From contig NZ_CAJTMN010000102.1 of the NCBI RefSeq assembly GCF_910577125.1, positions 1 to 6,800 on the forward strand: DNA of 6,800 bases, in the 5' to 3' direction. The notes below the pieces were generated by a model. The model was not told the origin of the DNA and ran no database searches. It saw nothing but the letters and a program-made list of their open reading frames with translations. Below are positions 1-4,744 of the stretch, one piece after another; position 1 is the stretch's first letter; each line of letters opens with the position of its first letter. Both the position numbers and the translations under genes were made by a program. This stretch comes from an uncultured Rikenella sp. GTDB lineage: Bacteria; Bacteroidota; Bacteroidia; Bacteroidales; Rikenellaceae.

Positions 1-3
1 GCG

Positions 4-17
4 GTGCCTTCGGGCAC
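4..17. repeat. Small hairpin with TTCG loop at left edge
   Basis: GTGCC (4-8) and GGCAC (13-17) form a perfect 5-bp stem closed by the loop TTCG, with a further G-T wobble outside. There is no T-run, so it is not an obvious terminator. Its layout (CGGTGC, loop, GCACTC) matches the hairpin that directly follows the truncated C-terminal fragment near the right edge (6717-6729). It may be the 3' flank of a similar element lying outside the window; that is inference. Confidence 0.45.
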
Positions 18-90
18 TCCGACAGGGCCGCCTCTACCCCAACCGGATAGAACTGGCCTCGGGCCGGCCGGGCCCCACGTCCCGTGGACG

Positions 91-116
91 GGAAATGCTA
101 CGCATTTCCACTTTTC
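91..116 (+). terminator. Possible plus-strand terminator
   Basis: GGAAATGC (91-98) and GCATTTCC (102-109) form an 8-bp perfect stem around a 3-base loop, followed on the plus strand by ACTTTTCT. The T-run is on the plus side only, so it would stop transcription entering from the left, beyond the window. The stem is AT-rich and the U-tract short, so the call is tentative. Apart from this, the 4-17 hairpin and the terminator at 170-213, I see no gene in 1-239. Confidence 0.35.
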
Positions 117-169
117 TGCTCAGCCCAATTCTTCGCACCGTTCTTTGTTCGCGCGCCGGCGGACGCTCC

Positions 170-213
170 AAAACAAAGGCCTCGCCCTCGCTGCTGCTGC
201 ACGAGGACGAGGC
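170..213 (-). terminator. Terminator of the PepSY-like gene
   Basis: Read on the minus strand, a 12-bp stem (bases 213-202 with 190-179) contains one G-U wobble and an 11-base loop with GCA repeats. It is followed by CTTTGTTTT. The wobble is a pair only in minus-strand RNA (it is a C/A mismatch on the plus strand), which supports the assigned direction. It lies 27 bases past the stop codon of the gene at 240-722. Confidence 0.75.
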
Positions 214-239
214 GCGAAAAATCACAGCACTCTCAAAAC

Positions 240-722
240 TCAATCGATCCGAAGAAAGTCGCCGCGAAGGTCGAATTCCAGATCGGTCTTGTCCGAAAGT
301 TCGACTTCATATTTGTCCGATTCGCGCTCGATGGAGACAACGAACAACCGGGGATAATGGTCGGATACGTAACGGGCGATCCGCTCCGGAAGCACGGAGG
401 TCGGAACGGCGGTGCGGCCGCAATCGACCTGAGTCCATTCGCCCCGGTGGTTGAAGTCGATCTCACACCCGCCGGCGAGTTTCACGTCGTACGACCGGCC
501 GTCGGCGTCATCTTCAACTTTGATCTGACGAAGGCTCAGGGTCGAGAAGTGTTTGCGAAGAAAGGTCTGGGCCTGCGGAGGCAGGGTGGTCGGGTCGGTG
601 GTGTAGACGGTTCTCTCGCCGGGGGAGGCCTCTTTCTCACTGACCGAAACGGATTTCTCGCCGGCAAAGGCGAAGGTGCCGAGGGCGGCGCCGAACAGCA
701 GGCTGAAGAATAACTTTTTCAT
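240..722 (-). CDS. Secreted protein with two PepSY-like repeats
   Basis: This is a 160-residue exported protein. Residues 1-20 are a signal peptide: MKK, a hydrophobic stretch, then a likely cleavage after AFA (20). The mature part holds two similar units, about 47-101 and 108-160. Each has a short amphipathic helix (LPPQAQTFLRKHF; LPERIARYVSDHYP), then an I-x-x-x(x)-D beta strand, then Y-[DE]-V-[KE]-L and a closing [IL]-[DE]-F-[ND]-x-[RH]-G strand. This is the pattern of the Bacteroidetes PepSY-like family (DUF2874 type), whose members are small periplasmic proteins of uncertain role, often described as inhibitor- or ligand-binding-like. Cys86 and Cys101 in the first unit could form a disulfide (inference). 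The start is chosen for the signal peptide; AGGT lies about 8 bases upstream. It is downstream of a small HTH gene but separated from it by a terminator. No enzymatic residues are evident. Confidence 0.85.
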   Translation of the reverse strand: MKKLFFSLLFGAALGTFAFAGEKSVSVSEKEASPGERTVYTTDPTTLPPQAQTFLRKHFSTLSLRQIKVEDDADGRSYDVKLAGGCEIDFNHRGEWTQVDCGRTAVPTSVLPERIARYVSDHYPRLFVVSIERESDKYEVELSDKTDLEFDLRGDFLRID

Positions 723-754
723 AGCTTTACCTGATAGATGATTGATTCGATAAA

Positions 755-800
755 AACTTCGACGGGGTTATCTGCAAATTTCGTGCAAATAACCCCGTCG
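755..800 (-). terminator. Terminator or attenuator between HTH and PepSY genes
   Basis: A perfect 12-bp inverted repeat (ATAACCCCGTCG at 789-800, complement at 760-771) encloses a 17-base loop. On the minus strand it is followed by AAGTTTTTAT. It ends only about 33 bases before the start codon of the PepSY-like gene. It either ends the HTH transcript or acts as an attenuator between the two genes. I found no TAnnTTTG promoter box in the gap. Confidence 0.7.
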
Positions 801-860
801 GGGTCAAAGATTCCAGCCCGAAAAAGGAGGTCGGTGCCGGAATGCTATGTGTGCGCCGGA

Positions 861-1112
861 TCAGGCTTCTTTGAGAATCGCGAGCGCTTTGTCCAGAATC
901 GTCCGGTCGTCGAGCATAACAATCCCCCCGTCCGGTCCTTGTTCGATATGCAATCCCGAAGGATTCCCTTCGCCCGATTTGTAGTGTGTGCCACCGAAGT
1001 AGTTGCGAACGGTGTCCACATCGATCCCCAATTCATCCGCGATCCGCTGCATGCTCCCGCTGGGCAGGCTGTCTTTGATCCGCCGCAGTTCGTTGAAAGT
1101 GATGGTATTCAT
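861..1112 (-). CDS. Small helix-turn-helix DNA-binding protein
   Basis: This is an 83-residue cytoplasmic protein. Residues about 5-40 look like a helix-turn-helix: an N-terminal helix (TFNELRRIKDSL), then IADELG (24-29), a turn, and the recognition helix VDTVRNYFGG (32-41). This arrangement resembles short Bacteroidetes-specific proteins annotated only as DNA-binding. The C-terminal half (about 53-83) has a short beta-like stretch (GLHIEQGPDGGIVMLDD) and a final helix (ILDKALAIL). There is no sensor domain, so it may act as a small structural or accessory regulator; the target is unknown. The start ATG is preceded by an AT-rich leader without a good Shine-Dalgarno. It lies 97 bases downstream of the alkaline phosphatase gene on the same strand, and its transcript is probably ended by the hairpin at 755-800. 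Functional assignment beyond DNA binding is not supported. Confidence 0.8.
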   Translation of the reverse strand: MNTITFNELRRIKDSLPSGSMQRIADELGIDVDTVRNYFGGTHYKSGEGNPSGLHIEQGPDGGIVMLDDRTILDKALAILKEA

Positions 1113-1153
1113 TGGCGTGAGGTTTTAAATTCTCTATAAAGTAACGCAATTTT

Positions 1154-1190
1154 CCGGTGATTTCAAAATCGGGGCGGAAATTTTCACCGG
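1154..1190. repeat. Inverted repeat upstream of HTH gene
   Basis: CCGGTGA (1154-1160) and TCACCGG (1184-1190) are perfectly complementary, and an inner TTTC/GAAA (1161-1164 with 1177-1180) can extend the stem around a 3-base bulge. It sits between the end of the alkaline phosphatase gene and the start of the HTH gene. There is only AAAATTG after it on the minus strand, so it is a poor terminator. It could equally be an operator for the adjacent HTH protein; neither is shown. Confidence 0.4.
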
Positions 1191-1209
1191 GCGGGAGAGG
1201 ATTCGGAGA

Positions 1210-2550
1210 TTACCGGTTCTGGATCAGTCGGCGCAAGGTGCCGGAAATCTGAGTGTTATCCTGACGGCCGCGGAACTGTTCGGAGCCGACGCCGAGGGCG
1301 AAGACGGGCACGTAGGTGGCCGAATGGCTGCCGGTCGTCCAGCCGGCGCCGGAATAACGGGCCAGCAGGTCGACGGCCCGGTCGGCACAACGGGAGGGCC
1401 GTTCGCCGTAGGCTTTTTCGAGGTCGGCCCAGTCGGCTTCGCTCAGCGAAACGAGGCTGCCGAAGCCCATCTTTTCGCTCAGCAGGGCTTTGGCGGCGGC
1501 CCAGTCGGCAGTCTGGCCGATGGCGTGTTTCAGGGCGCCGCGGGAGCATTTCTGGGCGTTCAAAAGGCCGAAATAGGTATCGTATCCGAGGTTGCCGCGC
1601 CCCAAGGCGAGGCCGCCGGTCTCGTGGTCGGCGGTGACGACGATGAGGGTCTCTTCGGGGTGGCGGAGGTAGAATTCGACGGCGACGTGGATGGCATCGT
1701 CGAAGTCTTTGACCTCCTGAACGAGCGAGGCGGCATCGTTGTCATGGGCGGCCCAGTCGATCTGGCCGCCTTCGACCATCAGAAAGAAGCCGTTCCGGGC
1801 GCCGCCGTCGCGCATCAGAAAGTCGATGGAGCGGCGGGTGATGGCGGAAAGGGTCAGGTCGCCGGGCTGACGGTCGATGGCCAGCGGCAGTTTCGAGGGG
1901 TCGGCGGCGGTGTCCTGAACGAGCACGGCGCGTTTGCCATTGAGTTTGCCGTCGCCGCGGGCGATGCTGTAGCCGGCGTCGGTCAGGGCGTCGTAGACGG
2001 AGCGCTGATCGGCGGCATCGGCCGGGGCGGCGGGTTTCAGGAACCCGGCGCCGGCATAGAGGTCAAGGCCGGTCTCAGGGGCGTCCATGCCGATCTCGTG
2101 GTACATGCCGCGATCGGGCCGGTGGCCGAAAAAGGCGGCGGGGGTGGCGTGGTCGATGCTCACGGAGGTGGCGACGCCGCTCCGCATACCCTGCTCTTTG
2201 GCGGCGACGGCAATACTATAGACCGGCTCGGTGTGGTCGGCGTTCATACCGATGGTGCCGACGGAGGTCTTCTCGCCGGAGGCGAGAGCGGTGCCGGCGG
2301 CGGCGGAGTCGGTCATCCGGCGGTTGGCACACCAGGTGGTGGCGAAACCGACGACGGGAAAGCGGGTGAAGCGCAGGGAGCCGAAGGCGACGGGGTCGTC
2401 CTGTTCATCGGCGAGGCAGGCTTCGGTCAATGCCAGCGCGTTATGGCCCATGCCGTCGCCGATGAAATAAAAGATATACTTGGGTTGTTCGTCGGCGCGG
2501 CTCACGAGGATGCCGACGAGCAGAAAAAGGAGAATAAGGATCCTTTTCAT
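1210..2550 (-). CDS. PhoA-family alkaline phosphatase
   Basis: This is a 446-residue secreted phosphomonoesterase that releases inorganic phosphate from organic phosphates in the periplasm or outside the cell. Residues 1-19 form a signal peptide ending SRA. The metal and catalytic set is complete: Asp32 in IGDGMG; the nucleophile Ser82 in MTDSAAAGTALASG; Thr136 in DHATPAAFFGH; Glu260, Asp265 and His269 in VEGGQIDWAAHD; Asp308 and His309 in VTADHETGG; and His409 in GSHSATYVP. These match the two-zinc, one-magnesium site of E. coli PhoA. At the two positions that are Asp153 and Lys328 in E. coli, this protein has His134 and Trp266. That combination is known from the Thermotoga maritima enzyme and affects metal preference. 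Length is normal for the family. It is expressed alone from a Bacteroidetes-type promoter with a roughly 35-base leader. No Pho box was recognised. Confidence 0.95.
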   Translation of the reverse strand: MKRILILLFLLVGILVSRADEQPKYIFYFIGDGMGHNALALTEACLADEQDDPVAFGSLRFTRFPVVGFATTWCANRRMTDSAAAGTALASGEKTSVGTIGMNADHTEPVYSIAVAAKEQGMRSGVATSVSIDHATPAAFFGHRPDRGMYHEIGMDAPETGLDLYAGAGFLKPAAPADAADQRSVYDALTDAGYSIARGDGKLNGKRAVLVQDTAADPSKLPLAIDRQPGDLTLSAITRRSIDFLMRDGGARNGFFLMVEGGQIDWAAHDNDAASLVQEVKDFDDAIHVAVEFYLRHPEETLIVVTADHETGGLALGRGNLGYDTYFGLLNAQKCSRGALKHAIGQTADWAAAKALLSEKMGFGSLVSLSEADWADLEKAYGERPSRCADRAVDLLARYSGAGWTTGSHSATYVPVFALGVGSEQFRGRQDNTQISGTLRRLIQNR

Positions 2551-2590
2551 GGAATAATAAAAAGTTTGGTTATTTCAGTTAAAAAGCACC

Positions 2591-2620
2591 CAAAGATAAC
2601 GATTCGAAAGGAATTTCAAG
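2591..2620 (-). promoter_or_regulatory. Bacteroidetes-type promoter for alkaline phosphatase
   Basis: On the minus strand, TATCTTTG (2598-2591) is a perfect match to the -7 consensus TAnnTTTG. CTTG (2620-2617) lies 18 bases upstream and fits the TTTG/TTG -33 element. The distance to the start codon at 2550 is about 40 bases. The leader is AT-rich without a clear Shine-Dalgarno. Confidence 0.6.
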
Positions 2621-2727
2621 GGCACTCGGGAAGGAAGAAAACACGAAGAAACGTACGGGGTTTCCGGCAAAATAAGAGTGGCGAGCCGGGTTATCCGCAG
2701 AGGGGCCTGTTCATGTTTCTCCTGGAG

Positions 2728-2765
2728 AAAAAGGAGCGCCGCGGCCCGGTAGGTCGCGGCGCTCC
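2728..2765 (-). terminator. Strong terminator of the lipoprotein operon
   Basis: GGAGCGCCGCG (2733-2743) pairs perfectly with CGCGGCGCTCC (2755-2765), and the stem extends inward through a G-T wobble and two G-C pairs to a 5-base loop. On the minus strand it is followed by TTTTT (2732-2728). It lies 27 bases past the stop codon of the 320-residue lipoprotein gene. Confidence 0.88.
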
Positions 2766-2792
2766 CGTTCGCTGAACAGAGGCAGGTCGCCC

Positions 2793-3755
2793 TTACTCTT
2801 CCTCTTTCACGAGGTTGAATTTGGCGGAGATCTCCTTCTGTTCGATGGCCTGACGGAGGTTGAACCGGCGGCGCTGGGTGATGTAGCCTGCCTTCTCGCA
2901 GACCACTTCGACCTGGACGTTGCCGGAGTTATTGAAGGTCAAGCCCTTGACATCGAAGGTCTCGGTGGTCTCGTAGGGGGTCGAACCGACGAAGTTCTGG
3001 TTGGTGTTCTTCACTTCGGGGGTGGACGACACGATGCGGAGCGAAACGTCGGCACCTTTGGGCGAGGAGTCGATGTACCACCGGATGACGGTCGATTCGA
3101 GGGCGGTGTTGCCGGCACCGGTCACCTGTTTGTTCTTCTCCTGCCCGGGCGAGGCGGAACGCTTGAGAAAGAAGGCGATCCGATCCCAGTCGATATCACG
3201 AAGAGCATAGGCGTAGGCGGTGTTCAGGGCTCGCGAGCCGGCGAGAAAATCGCTGCCGCTGCCTCCGACACTGGCGCGGCCTACGGCCACGACGCTGGGA
3301 TAGACGAGCTTCCCGCTCTGGTCGTGCACCTGGACGTTGAGCTGCACGGTACCCGACCAGCCGACGCCGGAGAGGTAGCTGAGGTTGAACTCGCGAATGG
3401 CGAGGGTCAGCAGGTAGTCGGTCGAGATGTCGGCGTCGAGGTTGAAGCCCATCGTGCGCATGTAACGCCGGGCGTTCTCCGATACGAACGACAGGACTTC
3501 GGGGTTGACGGAGACCTGGGGCAGGCTGGTGGCGCTGGCGTCGTATTTCTGAAGAACGCGACCGTCGGCGCGCTCGTCGCGCACGTTGAGCCGGATGCCG
3601 TAGTCCAGCTCGACGAACCGGTTGGGGTGCGGATCCTCGGTCAGGGCGAGGTTCAGCACGCGGGGCTGGGGAGGGGCAGCGACTTTCTTGGCCACGCTGC
3701 ACGAGACCAGACCGGCCAACAAGATCGTGCTCAAAAATGCAATCGTCTTTTTCAT
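2793..3755 (-). CDS. Outer-membrane lipoprotein with PEGA-like C-terminus
   Basis: This is a 320-residue predicted lipoprotein. The signal peptide ends in the lipobox LVSC (Cys19), and Ser20 at +2 fits sorting to the outer membrane. Residues about 33-200 form one domain with the motif YGIRLNVRDER (52-62) and later strands (DYLLTLAIREFNL; GTVQLNVQVHDQSGKLVY). This vaguely resembles the YajG-type lipoprotein domain, which shares a VxDxR signature; the resemblance is weak evidence. After a Gln/Asn-rich linker (about 202-222), residues 224-300 look PEGA-like: SSPKGADVSLRI, a GSTPYETTETF loop, then VEVVCEKAGYITQRRRFNL. PEGA domains are small surface beta modules. The end is acidic (EEE). It starts 4 bases after the preceding lipoprotein gene, so translation is probably coupled; its own Shine-Dalgarno is weak. 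The exact function is unknown. Confidence 0.85.
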   Translation of the reverse strand: MKKTIAFLSTILLAGLVSCSVAKKVAAPPQPRVLNLALTEDPHPNRFVELDYGIRLNVRDERADGRVLQKYDASATSLPQVSVNPEVLSFVSENARRYMRTMGFNLDADISTDYLLTLAIREFNLSYLSGVGWSGTVQLNVQVHDQSGKLVYPSVVAVGRASVGGSGSDFLAGSRALNTAYAYALRDIDWDRIAFFLKRSASPGQEKNKQVTGAGNTALESTVIRWYIDSSPKGADVSLRIVSSTPEVKNTNQNFVGSTPYETTETFDVKGLTFNNSGNVQVEVVCEKAGYITQRRRFNLRQAIEQKEISAKFNLVKEEE

Positions 3756-3759
3756 CGCT

Positions 3760-4296
3760 CTATCGGTCGGTTTTCAGTTTGACGATCTTGGCGGTCACGG
3801 TAGTCTTGTAGACGACTTCGTGTTTGTTCACCTGTTCGATGTTGGTGGAAATGGTGGGTTCGACGAAGGCGTCGGCGCCGTGCTCTTTGGCGATATTGAT
3901 GGCCCGATAGATGGCGAGCCGGCGGGCGACGGACTCGGGATCGAAAACGAGTTGCCGCAAATCGGCAGCGTTGTAGTCGTTGGCGAAATAGCCGAGTTTG
4001 ACAATGCCGGTAAATTCTCCGTCGGGGGCACCGAACCTGGCGGATTTCATCCCGAATTTAACTCCGAGTGAGAATTCGTTGTTTTGTTCGTAGACCCGAA
4101 TCTCTTTCTTCGTCTTCCGGGCGACTACGGTGGCTTCGGCGGTGATGGTGTTCAGGATCTCGTAGTCGCCGCGCCGGAGATTCAAGTCGCCGAGCGGTGC
4201 GGTGTTGATGGTGTTCACGGCACGGGGCATGATGCGGGGTGCGGCGCAGGAGGCGAAAAGAACGACAGGAATAAGCAAGGATAAAATCTTTTTCAT
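3760..4296 (-). CDS. Small lipoprotein of unknown function, first in operon
   Basis: This is a 178-residue predicted lipoprotein. I chose the ATG at 4296 over the in-frame upstream ATG at 4464 because MKKILSLLIPVVLFASC is a complete lipoprotein signal with lipobox FASC (Cys17), whereas the upstream extension is translated RNA-structure sequence. Recognisable stretches in the mature part are APLGDLNLRRGDYEILNTIT (34-53), a basic KTKKE segment (61-65), a Gly-rich mid-part (78-102), a helix (DPESVARRLAIYRAINIAKEHGADAFV, about 119-145) and a Lys/Thr-rich final strand pair (VVYKTTVTAKIVKLK). The helix followed by GADAFVEPTIS resembles the common pattern in envelope lipoproteins where a residue block reports on a duplicated beta-alpha unit, but I do not recognise the family. 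It overlaps no other gene and is 4 bases upstream of the 320-residue lipoprotein, so both probably act at the envelope together. Confidence 0.82.
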   Translation of the reverse strand: MKKILSLLIPVVLFASCAAPRIMPRAVNTINTAPLGDLNLRRGDYEILNTITAEATVVARKTKKEIRVYEQNNEFSLGVKFGMKSARFGAPDGEFTGIVKLGYFANDYNAADLRQLVFDPESVARRLAIYRAINIAKEHGADAFVEPTISTNIEQVNKHEVVYKTTVTAKIVKLKTDR

Positions 4297-4325
4297 GACT
4301 GTTTGTTGTTTTGTTTGTCGATTGG

Positions 4326-4382
4326 AAAAAATGCGAGTCCGTCCGGTTCCGGTGGCGAGGACAAACAAAAAGCGCGGACTCG
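4326..4382 (-). terminator. Terminator hairpin just upstream of the lipoprotein operon
   Basis: CGAGTCCG (4334-4341) and CGGACTCG (4375-4382) form a perfect 8-bp stem with a 33-base loop that can fold further (CCGG/CCGG). On the minus strand it is followed by CATTTTTT (4331-4326). The T-run fixes the direction as minus. The start codon of the first lipoprotein is only 30 bases further on. It could end the adjacent structured RNA or act as an attenuator in the leader of the operon. Confidence 0.6.
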
Positions 4383-4531
4383 ATTCTTTGCATGCCGGAT
4401 TCTGAGGTCTTCCACAACCTGGTCCCCGAAACAAAGGAATAAAGCCCACGCTGGTAAACAGCATGGGCGTTCACTTTATTCCTCCGGGGACATTCTTTGT
4501 TTTGTGGAAGTTTCAGAATCCCGAAATACAA
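4326..4531 (-). ncRNA. Long rod-like structured RNA, 6S-like candidate
   Basis: Read on the minus strand, 4531 to 4388 folds into one long hairpin. From the outside in: UUGUAU/AUGCAA, GGAUUCUGA/UCAGAAUCC, CUUCCACAA/UUGUGGAAG, an asymmetric loop (10 and 4 bases), GUCCCCG/CGGGGAC, a second asymmetric loop (2 and 7 bases), GGAAUAAAG/CUUUAUUCC, and an apical stem CCCAUGCUG/CAGCGUGGG with loop UUUAC. The apical stem and the outer stem each use a U-G wobble that would be an A/C mismatch on the other strand, so the minus strand is the likely RNA. A terminator follows at 4382-4326, giving a transcript of roughly 200 nt. A rod with a central asymmetric bubble at this length is the architecture of 6S RNA, the regulator that mimics an open promoter on RNA polymerase. 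Assignment to 6S, or to the Bacteroidales-1 type motif, is inference from shape only. A MITE-like palindrome or an operon leader are alternatives. Confidence 0.55.
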
Positions 4532-4641
4532 GCTAACGCCTTTTATCTATATGTCCTACTCTGTCAGGTTATCTGCTCATGGGCAAGGTTGGGTTTAATG
4601 TTCGACATGGTTGACTGGTGCAAACACGGGGTCTGCGAATA

Positions 4642-4649
4642 CAAATTTA
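4642..4649 (-). promoter_or_regulatory. Possible Bacteroidetes -7 box upstream of the structured RNA
   Basis: On the minus strand TAAATTTG matches the -7 consensus TAnnTTTG exactly, but no TTTG lies about 19 bases upstream. Transcription from here would begin near 4636, giving a leader of about 100 bases before the rod. An alternative, weaker box (TAGCTTG, 4535-4529) sits right at the rod and would start the RNA at its base. Which one is used cannot be told from sequence. Confidence 0.35.
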
Positions 4650-4683
4650 CACTTTCTTCGGAATGTACGGACATTTTGGTACG

Positions 4684-4719
4684 AAAAACGGAGGCTGCCC
4701 GATAAACGGGCAGCCTCCG
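4684..4719 (-). terminator. Strong terminator of pckA
   Basis: CGGAGGCTGCCCG (4689-4701) pairs perfectly with CGGGCAGCCTCCG (4707-4719) around a 5-base loop ATAAA. On the minus strand it is followed by TTTTT (4688-4684). It lies 25 bases past the pckA stop codon and isolates pckA from the RNA region downstream. Confidence 0.9.
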
Positions 4720-4744
4720 CGCAAAAATCAATGGTACCGACGTG

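Noticed and set aside
1324..2775. Long plus-strand open frame of 483 codons across the alkaline phosphatase gene
   Set aside because: It is a GC-rich antisense shadow, Gly/Val-rich without any domain, whereas the minus frame has a full set of phosphatase motifs.
4297..4464. N-terminal extension of the 178-residue lipoprotein to an upstream in-frame ATG at 4464
   Set aside because: The extension translates the RNA rod and terminator hairpin, has no domain character, and would bury a perfect lipoprotein signal peptide beginning at 4296.
4430..4500. Signal recognition particle RNA, because CUGUUUACCAG also occurs in E. coli 4.5S RNA
   Set aside because: The essential GGUCAGG...GGAAGGAAGCAGCC core is absent, and the shared bases here are just the apical stem-loop.
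4564..4608. Fourteen-codon minus-strand reading frame (MSNIKPNLAHEQIT) upstream of the rod
   Set aside because: It could be a leader peptide if transcription starts near 4636, but it has no clear ribosome site or regulatory codon run, and so short a frame occurs easily by chance.
4536..4683. tRNA gene or riboswitch in the gap downstream of pckA
   Set aside because: No cloverleaf with a GGTTC-type T arm can be drawn on either strand, and I recognise no known riboswitch core.
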